Source of the DNA: Bog-159 sp963756605
Lineage (GTDB): Bacteria; Acidobacteriota; Terriglobia; Bryobacterales; Bryobacteraceae
NCBI GenBank assembly: GCA_963756605.1
Contig: CAVWOT010000016.1
Coordinates: 43,178 to 107,177 of the forward strand
Reading direction: 5' to 3'
Length of the DNA stretch: 64,000 nucleotides
In this document: one piece after another, positions 44,451-52,872 of the stretch
Numbering within the stretch: position 1 is the first letter of the stretch
Layout of the letters: every line of letters begins with the position of its first letter
Made by a program: the position numbers and the translations under genes
The notes under the pieces: model-generated
The model's input: only the letters and a program-made list of their open reading frames with translations
What the model was told of the DNA's origin: nothing
Database searches by the model: none

Positions 44451-47002
44451 AACTCCTGGCCGGTAGCGCCGCGTGCGAACGCGGCCACTGCTTCCCGGAA
44501 CAAGGGGTGTCCCAGGTGGAGAAGCCGGGTGTCCTTGGAGGGGCGGAAGACAACGCGCCCCTCCCGGGTGTGCAGGAAGAACTTCGGGTCGAAAACGACG
44601 TGGAACAGGGAACCGGCTCCATATCTGACGCGCCGCTTCAGCGTCTCGTCTATCGTGGGCTGCCAAGAGCGGGGACTGTCGAGGAGTCGCATCCTTCCCC
44701 CGTCGTCCGGCCCGTCCAGGCAGACTTTGCCTGCCTCCATGCGGAGCGCGATGCTCATGGTGTCGCGAAGCGATTGGGGGCTGATGTCGAGTTCGTTCCG
44801 TAACCTGCCCAGGCGGTTGAGAGCCTGACCGCCCGCCTCGAAGCCCCGCACGCGCTCGACCTGGGCGCGACCGCGATTGGATTCGACGGCTTGGTTGGCG
44901 TCCGTTATGACGGCGTCCGTATCGGCCATCTCAATGAAACGCCTTTGAAACGCGGCGTCGAAGACTTCGGCCACGCTGCCAAGATCCTCCCGGATCTCTT
45001 CGACCTTGTTGACCACGTAGGCGAGGAAGCGCAGATCCGCATCGTCATCGCTCGTGAAGTGATGCACGAAGACGTCACGGGCCTGGCCGTGGCGGTCGAG
45101 TCTGCCGCATCTTTGTTCGAGCCGCGAGGGGTTCCACGGGATTTCGTAATGAAGCAGCAGGCGGGCGGTTTCCTGGAGGTTCAAGCCTTCGCTGGCGACG
45201 TCGGTGGCGATGAGCACTCGGACCGGGTCGTCCGGATCGTTGAAGGCTGCCTTGATTTCCTCCCGCTCGTTCAGGCTGCTGTCACTGCCGTACAACACGC
45301 GGAGCGCGCCGTCACCGTCGTATTTCTCACGGAGCCGCCGCTCCAGGTAATCCAACGTAGTCTTGTACTCGGTGAAGACGATCAGGCGTTCGTCCGACCG
45401 CCACTGGTTGTCGCGGCGGACGTGTTCCTCGATCAGTTCGCAGAGGCGGTCGAAGCGTGCATCGGCCACTGGGATCGTGATCCCATCGCCTAGGAGCTGC
45501 AGTCCCAAATCGCCAAGACAGTGCTCAACGTCGGTGATCTCGTTTTTGAGATCGTCCAAGAACGGGCGGAGCCACGCGCCAATAGTTCTGACCGCGTGTT
45601 GGTTGCGGCTCTCCATTTCCCGGTCGTCTGTTGTGGCTTCCTCTGTTGCGTTTTGCGCAGCCCGGACCTCGGCGGCGAGCACCTCGGTCGTTTCCTCAGT
45701 CCCCTGTTTGAACCGGAACCACGAATCGGCAAATGTGGAGGGGCAAGACAAAAGGCGCTTCGACAGTACCTCTACCGCAAATGCTCCGGCCGACTCTTCT
45801 TGCCTGTGCTTTCCCGCAATTAGGACCTTCACGGCCTTCCGGAACTTCTGCACTGCGGCATTGAGGCGCAACTCGGCCTTTCCGAAGAACAGCGGGAGCG
45901 GCTTTGGGAACCGCTGCGAGAATCGGGGCACGCGGCCGGCGTCCAGGTCGTATTGGATGATCTCCTTCTTGAGCCGGCGGACAAGAACGTCGGGAATGCG
46001 GGCGCGCTGGTCCGGCTCAAACTCAGTGGTTTGGCTGAAGCGGACAGGGTCGAGTTGTTCGAGCAGACCGGAGAAGCAGCGGGTATGCCCGTTGTGCGGC
46101 GTGGCAGTCAAGAAGAGTTTGTGCTCGAAGTAGGGCGTGATGCGGCGCAGCATCTGGGCGAGATCACTATCACGCCCGCTGAAATTGGCGGGCATCAGGT
46201 TGTGCACCTCATCGACCACCAGGAGGTCCCACGGAAGCTGCGCCTGAACGCTCGTGTCCACGGAGTGGCAGGTGGTCAGGAAATTCTCGAGTATGTCTGG
46301 TTGTTTCAGGTAATGATACGAGGTGATGATCCGGGAACTGGCGCGCCAGGGATTAGCGTACAGGCCCAAGTGCGACCGGAGCTTCTGAGTTTCTTCCCGG
46401 TCCACTATATCGAAACGGAGGGCGAACTTGTCGAACATTTCCTGCTGCCACTGCAGCCGGAGCGATGCCGGGGTAAGGACCAGAATTCGCCGGATGCGGC
46501 GCCGGATGAGCAACTCGTGCAAGATCAGGCCGGCCTCGATAGTTTTTCCCAGACCTGTGTCATCGCCCAGCAGGATGGACACGCGGGGCATGGCGAGTGC
46601 CGTCAGCAGCGGGACCAGTTGAAAGTCGTCGATCTCTACGGCACCAAATACTGGCGCCGTGATGGCGGCGTACTCGGAGCGTTTCAGAACGGCAGGATCG
46701 AGCAGTGGCGCGGTCGCGCTCCACCGGGAGGCTCGTACCAGGGCGGTGAAGTCGCCCGCTGGCATGGGCTGGCTGGAGTGCACGCGTGGTAGTTCGCGCG
46801 GCTGCCAAACAGTCGCCTGTGGCTCAAGTTCCCAGATCAGGTTATCCTCGGGTGCACCATGGTGATCCAAGTATTCCACACGAACGAGGTGGAGGTCGCC
46901 CTTGTGACCGGTGTGGGTATCGACGTGGGCGATCCAGCCAACGCGATTACGTACTCTTGCCAGCATGCCGACCTGGGGCATGGCGCCGTTTTCAGTAGCC
47001 AT
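44426..47002 (-). CDS. SNF2-family helicase, DrmD-like (frameshifted near the C-terminus)
   Basis: First gene of the defence operon. ATG 47002 is chosen, with GGAGG eight bases upstream; the longer frame to 47170 has no such site and an unrelated leader. 858 codons in this frame, about 1090 with the frameshifted tail. Motifs: Walker A near 147 (GDDTGLGKTIEAGLILHELL), DEVH near 262 (LLVVDEVHNLMPANFSGRD), FLTATPHNGH, IVFTEYKTTLDYLERRL, and the SNF2 second lobe (ATDVASEGLNLQETARLLLH, IPWNPSRLEQRCGRLDRHGQ). Such helicases translocate on double-stranded DNA. In class 1 DISARM, DrmD is the SNF2 component. The stop at 44426 follows the frameshift. Confidence 0.85.
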   Translation of the reverse strand: MATENGAMPQVGMLARVRNRVGWIAHVDTHTGHKGDLHLVRVEYLDHHGAPEDNLIWELEPQATVWQPRELPRVHSSQPMPAGDFTALVRASRWSATAPLLDPAVLKRSEYAAITAPVFGAVEIDDFQLVPLLTALAMPRVSILLGDDTGLGKTIEAGLILHELLIRRRIRRILVLTPASLRLQWQQEMFDKFALRFDIVDREETQKLRSHLGLYANPWRASSRIITSYHYLKQPDILENFLTTCHSVDTSVQAQLPWDLLVVDEVHNLMPANFSGRDSDLAQMLRRITPYFEHKLFLTATPHNGHTRCFSGLLEQLDPVRFSQTTEFEPDQRARIPDVLVRRLKKEIIQYDLDAGRVPRFSQRFPKPLPLFFGKAELRLNAAVQKFRKAVKVLIAGKHRQEESAGAFAVEVLSKRLLSCPSTFADSWFRFKQGTEETTEVLAAEVRAAQNATEEATTDDREMESRNQHAVRTIGAWLRPFLDDLKNEITDVEHCLGDLGLQLLGDGITIPVADARFDRLCELIEEHVRRDNQWRSDERLIVFTEYKTTLDYLERRLREKYDGDGALRVLYGSDSSLNEREEIKAAFNDPDDPVRVLIATDVASEGLNLQETARLLLHYEIPWNPSRLEQRCGRLDRHGQARDVFVHHFTSDDDADLRFLAYVVNKVEEIREDLGSVAEVFDAAFQRRFIEMADTDAVITDANQAVESNRGRAQVERVRGFEAGGQALNRLGRLRNELDISPQSLRDTMSIALRMEAGKVCLDGPDDGGRMRLLDSPRSWQPTIDETLKRRVRYGAGSLFHVVFDPKFFLHTREGRVVFRPSKDTRLLHLGHPLFREAVAAFARGATGQELRARPDGQ

Positions 47003-47772
47003 TTTGTGAGCCTCCATAGTAAGACACGGCGTGTTTCGGAAGTACGACGACGGGCAAGGTCCACGCCGCGGCGACGTTGGCGGTCGGAACCTGGTGCACA
47101 CACCATACTTCGCTGGCGCAGCCGGGAGGAACACTAGAATCTCGGCCCTTGCGACGCAAGTGCTTATCACTCCTTATCGTCGGCGAAGACCCGTGGGGCG
47201 CAGTTGACCGCGTTACTCGGCGAGAACTGGTAAATAGTTTCCTAGTTCGCAAACCCACCTTGTCCGATTTCGAATGCCAAGGATATCGATTCTACCCCCT
47301 TTCGCACCAAAAGGGGCAATTCTCCGGATAACCAAAGATATTTTACCTCGCGCTCCTTGCTAGCCTCGTGGCTTCGTTGATTGTGATCAATTAGGCACCG
47401 CGACCACTTGGGCGGTTCGCCTGAATCAAGGCTGGTTGGAAATGGACAGTCGGTTCTCTTGAATTCCATGAGCTGCCGCGCAGGCGAGCTAACGCCCAAG
47501 GTGTCGCGTAACATGCTTTGAGAAAGTCCGGAGCCCAGGAGGCGATACTGCCCAATCCCTTTCAATAGCGCGGTGATCCATTCCGGATTGGGGGGCCTTT
47601 TGGAAGGCCTCGCCGGATGTCCCTCATCAGATGCCGATTCCGGACCGGGCCGGTTCCTGCTGCCTGATCGCATAGACACCGCGCAGACGTGCCAGAAGGA
47701 GTCGATGGCACAAACGGCCGCGAGGACCAGATGATATGGCGTTTGTGAACTGGAAGGCAAAACCGCCCCTGG
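47003..47772. other. upstream region of the defence operon
   Basis: This should hold the operon promoter, but I could not pick a convincing -35/-10 pair. A 172-codon minus-strand frame (47242-47760) contains a mildly protein-like stretch (NPEWITALLKGIGQYRLLGS) but no ribosome binding site or family, so it is not called as a gene. Confidence 0.35.
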
Positions 47773-48145
47773 TCACCTATTGGAGTCCGCCTCGCAGAGC
47801 GGCGCGAGTTTCGCGAACGCCAGCCGGCCTCATTGTCAGCCATCGACGCGCCGGATGGTAGTCCGTCGTGCACGCCGAGTACGTCGGTGCCGCCGTCGGC
47901 ATCGGCGAGCCTGATTGAGATCGTCATCTTGCCGCGCACTGCGGGATCTGTAGTCTCGAACTCGTCCACTTCGAGCAAACTGCTCGTTCGGCACGAGCTT
48001 CAGGAAACGGCGGTAAAGTGCCGGTGTGCGCGGTTGTCTTGCCGGTCCCGGTCGGCACGTCGTATGTGAGAGAGATCCGGATCGAGCCACCTTCGCGGGC
48101 GTCGAACTCATGAACCTCACACGTCTTGCCGTAAGCCAGCCGGCT
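47773..48145 (-). pseudogene. AHSA1/SRPBCC-family protein remnant with several frameshifts
   Basis: Pieces of an activator-of-Hsp90-ATPase-like (SRPBCC) protein follow one another in changing frames: CEVHEFDAREGGSIRISLTY (then DVPTGTGKTTAHTGT), YRRFLKLVPNEQF, EVDEFETTDPAVRGKMTISI, RLADADGGTDVLGVHDGLPS, DNEAGWR and finally AFAKLAPLCEADSNR before a TGA at 47773-47775. At least three frameshifts are needed, too many to blame on one sequencing error. The N-terminus is missing. It has no apparent link to the defence operon. Confidence 0.7.
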
Positions 48146-48168
48146 CGACAGCCAGACCTGAAGGGAGA

Positions 48169-48206
48169 AAAACCCCGCGAGACCGCAAAGGCGCCCCGCG
48201 GGGTTT
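48169..48206 (-). terminator. Rho-independent terminator downstream of the nuclease gene
   Basis: On the minus strand a 10-base stem (AAACCCCGCG and CGCGGGGTTT) surrounds a GC-rich loop and is followed by TTTCTCCC, so the T run after the stem is five bases. It lies about 80 bases past the nuclease stop codon and should end that transcript. Confidence 0.65.
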
Positions 48207-48285
48207 CGTTGTGCTTTGACGTTGAACCTGGATGCCTATCCGGGTACACGGCTACGCCGTCGACGACCAGCCCTACCCAGGACTG

Positions 48286-49131
48286 CTATGTGAGGTCCTC
48301 CTCCGCCCCCTTCACGCGCCCGCCGAACTCGACCTCGCACTCTGCGGCAAAGGAACATTGCTTGAAGCTGCATAGGTTCGATGAGCGGTTGGGCAGGTAG
48401 ATCCCTTCACGCATCGCCTCGCGCACCAACGGATACAGCTTCACGGTCATCTTCAGATCCGCCGGCAAGACGGTGTATTCCTGCGTAACCACCTGGGGGC
48501 TCTTGGTGGCCACCAGGGTATCGATGCGGGCCTTCCCACTGGCCCCCGGACAAAGGCGCGCGTAGGTGGCGACCTGGAAAGCATAATCTGCGTTGACGCC
48601 CGTTGGCTTCCGCGTGGCGGTCTTCAGGTCGATGACGCGCCCGCTGGTATCGAGCAGATCCACGAAGCCCCGCACAGGCACGCCGCCGATGACGCCTTGT
48701 ACCGGGAGTTCCAGCGCGGCCGGCTCGATCTCGGGCGCCACCTCGTCGAGGTATTTGCGCGTGAGTATGGCGGCCTGGCGCTTCAGGAGGTCGACGTCTT
48801 CGTCGGCCCCGAAGGCGGCGCCTGCCGCCTCGCGGTCCCAGGCTTGCTCGAAGGATGCTTGCAGATCGTCGGGATCGGGCGAGCCTCCGCCCAGCTTGGC
48901 GCGGAAGAATGCCTCGGCCATCTGGTGCACGACGCGCCCGCGTACCAACGAGCCATTGGGCGGGTCCGGCAGGCCGAGCGCGTATTTGTAGTACCACTTG
49001 GCGCTGCAGTCGCGGAAAGTGCGTACTTGCGAGGGCGAGAGCACCGTGCCCAGATCGTTCATCGGAGCGGGATGCGGCGGAGCCGCGGGGATTACCCGCG
49101 GCTCCAACTCGATAGGGAGGCTAGGCAGCAT
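48286..49131 (-). CDS. PD-(D/E)XK nuclease with Cys cluster (Cas4/RecB-like)
   Basis: 281 residues from ATG 49131; a GTG at 49137 is possible. The RecB-type nuclease motifs are in order: His in SLVRGRVVHQMAEAFF, Asp in VPVRGFVDLLDTSG, the ExK-equivalent in RVIDLKTATRKP, and QxxxY in YAFQVATYARL. Four cysteines fit an iron-sulfur cluster of the Cas4/AddB kind: one at TFRDCSAKWYYKY and three in SNLCSFKQCSFAAECEVEF. Such enzymes are DNA exonucleases or endonucleases. The start overlaps the end of the preceding gene, so both form an operon. No cas genes are near, so a phage or repair role is likelier than CRISPR adaptation. Confidence 0.88.
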   Translation of the reverse strand: MLPSLPIELEPRVIPAAPPHPAPMNDLGTVLSPSQVRTFRDCSAKWYYKYALGLPDPPNGSLVRGRVVHQMAEAFFRAKLGGGSPDPDDLQASFEQAWDREAAGAAFGADEDVDLLKRQAAILTRKYLDEVAPEIEPAALELPVQGVIGGVPVRGFVDLLDTSGRVIDLKTATRKPTGVNADYAFQVATYARLCPGASGKARIDTLVATKSPQVVTQEYTVLPADLKMTVKLYPLVREAMREGIYLPNRSSNLCSFKQCSFAAECEVEFGGRVKGAEEDLT

Positions 49132-49425
49132 GGGCACCGCCTTGTTTCGATAAGTTGATAAACGCGGTCGTGAGCAGCGTTTTCACGTCCTCAGGCTTTA
49201 CCGCATTGCCGTGCTTGGTGCCGGCGTAGTTGAGCGCGGCGGCATAGACGTCGATGAGCGTATTGGTCTGACCGAGCAGGAATTGCGCCCAGCCCTGGAT
49301 GTTGTGTTCCGGCGGGCGGCCGTTGTGCGCGGCGCCGTTGCCGTTGGGTTTGCTACCATTGCCGTTGTTGACAGGCTGTTCGACGTTTTGGGCGGCCGCT
49401 GCTTCCCGGCGCGGGTGTTAGCGCA
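49121..49425 (-). pseudogene. C-terminal part of the same island protein after a frameshift
   Basis: From about 49425 the reading continues in another frame with EAAAAQNVEQPVNNGNG, a Asn/Gly-rich linker, then RPPEHNIQGWAQFLLGQTNT, LIDVYAAALNYAGTKHGNAV, KPEDVKTLLTTAFINLSKQG and a TAG at 49121-49123. This is clearly coding (clean helices, stop overlapping the nuclease start by 11 bases), so the original gene ran from 49826 or 50045 to 49121 and suffered one indel. Confidence 0.6.
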
Positions 49426-50045
49426 CTCGTGCCGGGCTTACCGTTACGAACGGCGGCGATGGACTGCCGTAGTTGGTGCTCCAGGGCGCTTTCCGTTGGC
49501 GCCTGCACCGCGAATGTTCCGTCCGGTTGCTCGCCCAGTGGGGCGCCGACCTTTTTGACGATCCACTGGATGCTTTTCCGGCCGCGCCCCTGCGTCACTT
49601 CGGCCTTGCAGATTTCGATCGCTTCTCCCTTCTGCACGCCGAGTTTCTTGAGTTGATCGGCGATGATGTTGCCCACCATTTCGCTGACGAAGAAGACGCG
49701 GTTGTCGGTGGTGGAGAACAGGTGTTGGACGCCGCCGAACTGGCTGTCGACGGGTTTGCCCTCCAGGTATTGCAACGCCAGTTCTACGGGGAGGTTGGTT
49801 TGGAACTGGATTTTCTCGGACATGGCTACGCCACCTCCGGCTAAATCGCTGAAGGGCGGTTCGCCGGCCAGATCCGGCTGATGCTGACCAACCCCATCCT
49901 CTTCGGCGTCAGCCCAAAGCAGGGGAACCTCGAAGGGGTCTTCTGCTTCAAGTTCTTCGAGTTCGGGTTCTTCGTCGTCAGGTGGCTCGGGGTTGAACTG
50001 GGCGTAGTAGTCCAGGTCGCTCGGAGCGTTCCACATCGAGTACAT
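49353..50045 (-). CDS. island hypothetical protein: acidic leader joined to a conserved domain
   Basis: 231 codons from ATG 50045 (AAGGA upstream). The first part is short and very acidic (PEPPDDEEPELEELEAEDPF). The second begins at an internal ATG (49826) that has its own GGAGG Shine-Dalgarno: MSEKIQFQTNLPVELALQYL, NIIADQLKKLGVQKGEAIEI, GRGRKSIQWIVKKVG. It may be a separate gene whose neighbour lost its stop codon, or a true fusion. The compact strand-rich layout (about 95 residues) would suit an OB-fold-like single-stranded-DNA-binding protein, but this is a guess. A frameshift near 49405-49425 ends it early; the tail continues in another frame (next entry). Confidence 0.6.
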   Translation of the reverse strand: MYSMWNAPSDLDYYAQFNPEPPDDEEPELEELEAEDPFEVPLLWADAEEDGVGQHQPDLAGEPPFSDLAGGGVAMSEKIQFQTNLPVELALQYLEGKPVDSQFGGVQHLFSTTDNRVFFVSEMVGNIIADQLKKLGVQKGEAIEICKAEVTQGRGRKSIQWIVKKVGAPLGEQPDGTFAVQAPTESALEHQLRQSIAAVRNGKPGTSALTPAPGSSGRPKRRTACQQRQW

Positions 50046-50100
50046 TCGTCTTTTCCTTTCGCGCTTTAGAGCCTCGCGGCTGTTAGTGTCTATGAAGGTC

Positions 50101-50173
50101 ATTATACTTGCCTTGCGGAAGGCACGCAAGTAAAATCTTAACGGTTGTTGCCTTGCGCAAGCTAAGTTATACT
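50101..50173. promoter_or_regulatory. divergent promoters with CTTGC/GCAAG operators
   Basis: Minus strand: TTGCGT (from 50129 to 50124), 17-base spacer, perfect TATAAT (50106 to 50101), driving the nuclease operon. Plus strand: TTGTTG (50145-50150), 17-base spacer, TATACT (50168-50173), driving the gene at 50182. A perfect palindrome CTTGCGCAAG (50152-50161) lies inside the plus spacer, and CTTGC/GCAAG half-sites at 50107, 50112 and 50126 cover the minus promoter. Confidence 0.7.
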
Positions 50174-50181
50174 AACCGTAG

Positions 50182-50472
50182 GTGAAAGAGCATCAAAAGA
50201 ACGCTGCGGCCGTGGAATTAGCCAAACTCCGGGCGCAGAAACTTTCGCCAGAGCGGCGCAAACAGATCGCGGACATGGGTGCAAGCCTGGGAGGCCAAGC
50301 CCGAGCCGAGAACCTCAGCGCCAAGCGGCGCAAAGAGATCGCCCGCAAGGCCGCAGCGGCGCGGTGGGGGAAGAACGCGACAACGGGAGGAGCGATCAGC
50401 AGCGTACCCACGGACGCGGGACCGCCTTCCAAAAGGCGCCTGCGTCACTCATTCGAAGAACCTCCAATCTAA
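50182..50472 (+). CDS. small basic helical hypothetical protein
   Basis: 96 residues from GTG 50182, only eight bases after a TATACT box, so the transcript is probably leaderless. The core is two similar helical motifs (LSPERRKQIADMGASLGGQ and LSAKRRKEIARKAAAARWG), a pattern seen in small phage and island proteins; no function is known to me. It is divergent from the nuclease operon and may be the repressor acting at the shared CTTGCGCAAG site, which is inference. Confidence 0.55.
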   Translation: MKEHQKNAAAVELAKLRAQKLSPERRKQIADMGASLGGQARAENLSAKRRKEIARKAAAARWGKNATTGGAISSVPTDAGPPSKRRLRHSFEEPPI

Positions 50473-50501
50473 AACGGACTGGCAGGGGGCTTCGGAAGCC
50501 A

Positions 50502-50751
50502 TCACTTCTTAGACGAAAGGGACGGGGCGGCAAGCTCTTCAAACAGGCCCGCGATCGGCACGCCGAGGGCACGAGCTAGCCTAATTGAGGTTCCGCAGAG
50601 AAGGATTGCGCCTGGCGGTCTCGATGCCGCCCAGGTAGGTCCGGTGTATTCCCGCTTCTTCGGCTAGGCGTTCCTGCGACCACCCTCTGGCGGCACGGAG
50701 AGCCCGAATACGAACGGCCAAATTCCGGACGATCTTGTCTTCAGACTTCAA
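50502..50751 (-). pseudogene. XRE-family HTH regulator with one frameshift
   Basis: A TTG start at 50751 leads into a lambda-repressor HTH: VRNLAVRIRALRAARGWSQE, RLAEEAGIHRTYLGGIETAR, RNPSLRNL. Then one extra base in CTCAATTAGG at about 50588 creates a TAG. In the next frame the expected ending follows (RLARALGVPIAGLFEELAAP, stop at 50502-50504). Removing one A restores an 82-residue protein. It is divergent from the metallopeptidase gene, a pairing like ImmR/ImmA. Confidence 0.7.
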
Positions 50752-50834
50752 GCCCCATCATCTGGGCATGTATACTATTGGTCTACAGAATATGAGTAAC
50801 AATCTGTGGCACAATACTAGGTCCACCATCGATA

Positions 50835-51878
50835 GTGCCGCACGTTCTCTCGAAGTGGCTGGCGACGCCAACGAAGGTGCAATTACAGAGGCAAGTACAC
50901 GTGTTGCTCGAAGATTTGGTGAAGGCCATCCCGGCCGATACCTCGCAGCGTGTGAGTCGCACTAGGGACCGGTTCAATCAGAGCGTCCGCGAAGCCATCC
51001 GCCAGGAGACCGGCCTGCGGTTCCGCCCCAAGAGCCGCGCGGGCGACCTCCAATCGACCGAGTTGATTTCCATCCCTGTCCGGTTGGTAGCCGGGTTGCC
51101 CGTGGCATTGCTGCGCCGCGATATCGAAGCGGAGAGACGCATGGCCGCACTGCTTGCTCCGTGGCGCCGCACTCTAGAGCAACTGGTTGAATCGAGCACA
51201 GCGACCCGCGTGGGTGTGCTCCCGATTCTCGCTCAGTCGTCCATCGTCGAGATCCCCGATTCGCATCTGGCAAAGGTAGCTCAGTTTGCTGAATTTCTAC
51301 TGAAGCAAGTCCAGGCGTTCGATTTCGCCGCCTGGCTCCTGGAGGTGAACGAAGACGTTCTCGGTGCATACCATTACGAGGTAAACTCGTTCCTGCCTCC
51401 AGAACGACTGCAATCCCACATTGAACTGTATTGGGGAGTCATCGGCCTAATGGCCCAAGTACTCGGAGTGACTACTGAATCGTTGACGGTCGTTGTGCTG
51501 GCGCATGAACTGGCCCATGCGTATAGCCATCGCGCAGCCGATATCGATGGACGGATATGGGACGCAACTTTGTTTTCAAAATGCGGATCCGCATTGAAGG
51601 AAGGTCTCGCCCAGTACTACACTGCGACGGTGTGTGATCGCTTGGCGGCTTCGATCCCCGAGGCCAAGTGCGCTTACTCAGAATTGTTGAAGCACCAGCC
51701 GAAGGACTACAGGCGACACCTGCCCTGGATCAAGAAGCACAAGCCGGAGGAAGTCCGCTTTGCTCTCGTAGTTGCGAGACGTGAAGGCTTTATGCAAGCG
51801 GAAGACTTCGACTCCGTGCTAGACGCCGCGCGCATTCGGTTGCGCGGAAAAGTAGAGGAAGAAGCAGAGGGCGGCTGA
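50835..51878 (+). CDS. zinc metallopeptidase (HExxH)
   Basis: 347 residues from GTG 50835. The zinc site HELAH is at about 224-228 (VVVLAHELAHAYSHRAADID), and a conserved downstream Glu is in SALKEGLAQYYTATV, which fits a zincin with a third Glu ligand. The first 120 residues are helical and basic (HVLLEDLVKAIPADTSQRVS, RTRDRFNQSVREAIRQETGL). No signal peptide, so it acts in the cytoplasm. The divergent XRE gene suggests a pair in which the peptidase cleaves a repressor, as ImmA does with ImmR, but it is longer and otherwise unlike ImmA/IrrE. Confidence 0.75.
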   Translation: MPHVLSKWLATPTKVQLQRQVHVLLEDLVKAIPADTSQRVSRTRDRFNQSVREAIRQETGLRFRPKSRAGDLQSTELISIPVRLVAGLPVALLRRDIEAERRMAALLAPWRRTLEQLVESSTATRVGVLPILAQSSIVEIPDSHLAKVAQFAEFLLKQVQAFDFAAWLLEVNEDVLGAYHYEVNSFLPPERLQSHIELYWGVIGLMAQVLGVTTESLTVVVLAHELAHAYSHRAADIDGRIWDATLFSKCGSALKEGLAQYYTATVCDRLAASIPEAKCAYSELLKHQPKDYRRHLPWIKKHKPEEVRFALVVARREGFMQAEDFDSVLDAARIRLRGKVEEEAEGG

Positions 51879-52872
51879 CTGGATGGTGGCGTAAACGGCG
51901 TTCGAGCGGTCGCGCGTAACACCGGCAGCGTCATCCCCGCGAACACGCCCGGCCAAAACCCGCGCCAAGGGGCGCGCTGCCCGGTCCGGGGTGGCGGCGC
52001 TTACGATGGGGCACATGCCCGACGCGATGGTTGGCGGACGCGTTCGGGATACGCCGGCGGCAGCATGTCCGCGTCACCAAGTCCGCCACTTTGGGCGCCG
52101 CCGTCTGTGTGTCCAACCACCGGTCAATCGTGGCCATCGCGTGCTGGTGATCTCCCGCAATCGGTGCAACCTTGACCGGCATCTGGAATGGCCCGGCGGC
52201 TGGGAGTTCTTTCATCGGCATATATGCTCCCGGTACACTTTAGCGCTAATCGCGCAGTTTCAAGGGCGTCCTTTCTGAGTCCTTTCTTGAGTCTCACCGT
52301 AATTAGACAATTCAGCCATACTGTCCAATTTTGGGCCCGAAATCACCTGCATCTTATTGATTTCAGGTTTGGGTGGCATATAGGAGTTTGTCTGTAGTGT
52401 CTAATTTGGCCGCGTTTTGGACGCAGGCGCGCAGTTTTCCGCCGCTGCCATATAGTGGGCCTGGAGGCCCGAAAATTCCTGGAATCGTCGGCATTTTGCC
52501 AGCAAAATGCCACCAAACAGCAGCATCGTGCAACAAGCGGCGGACTGGCACCAAGCGTGGAAGGCTCGGCTTTATTGGATTTCGCGTCCGGCGACCCGCG
52601 CTACCGCACATAATGTGACACAGATTGGGGGGTATCTGGAGAATGCGCAAATCGAAAACAGCGGCCTCCGCAAGCCGGCATGCGTCACTGAAACCGGCAC
52701 TAACTTTTTTTCGTGGAGTGTACAACTTTCGTTCGTAATCCGCATGTTTGATTAGGAGAGAATACAACATGTCACAACAAAGAAAACCAACTCGATTTGC
52801 CATCAGCGACCCGGTCCTCGATGCCGGCTCGGGCTGTCTAAAATTAGATCCAATGGATCGGAAAGGTGCTTT
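51879..52872. other. intergenic, no supported gene; contains a perfect palindrome
   Basis: The minus-strand frame 51931-52221 starts with a plausible sequence (ELPAAGPFQMPVKVAPIAGD, then ATIDRWLDTQTAAPKVADLV), perhaps the head of a broken gene, but degenerates into Arg-rich sequence. Nothing else is recognised. The right edge of the island probably lies in or near this stretch. Confidence 0.35.
52490..52511. repeat. 22-bp perfect inverted repeat
   Basis: Arms GGCATTTTGC (52490-52499) and GCAAAATGCC (52502-52511) separated by CA. No T tract follows on either side, so a terminator is unlikely; an operator or a recombination site fits better. A shorter inverted repeat (GGGCCT and AGGCCC) lies 15-30 bases to the left. 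Confidence 0.6.

Noticed and set aside
44440..44470. Programmed ribosomal frameshift in the SNF2 helicase
   Set aside because: No slippery heptamer and no clear downstream structure; a missing G in a short G run explains it.
44451..44666. Upstream part of the 305-codon frame as a separate gene overlapping the helicase
   Set aside because: This part reads as an Arg/Pro-rich shadow of the SNF2 helicase; only the part after about 44450 is family-like, as the frameshifted helicase tail.
47242..47760. 172-codon minus-strand frame as first gene of the defence operon
   Set aside because: No Shine-Dalgarno, no recognised domain, and the following helicase has its own good start at 47002.
48286..49131. 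Cas4 of a CRISPR-Cas system
   Set aside because: No repeat-spacer array, cas1 or cas2 anywhere in the window; the protein is only Cas4-like in motif pattern.
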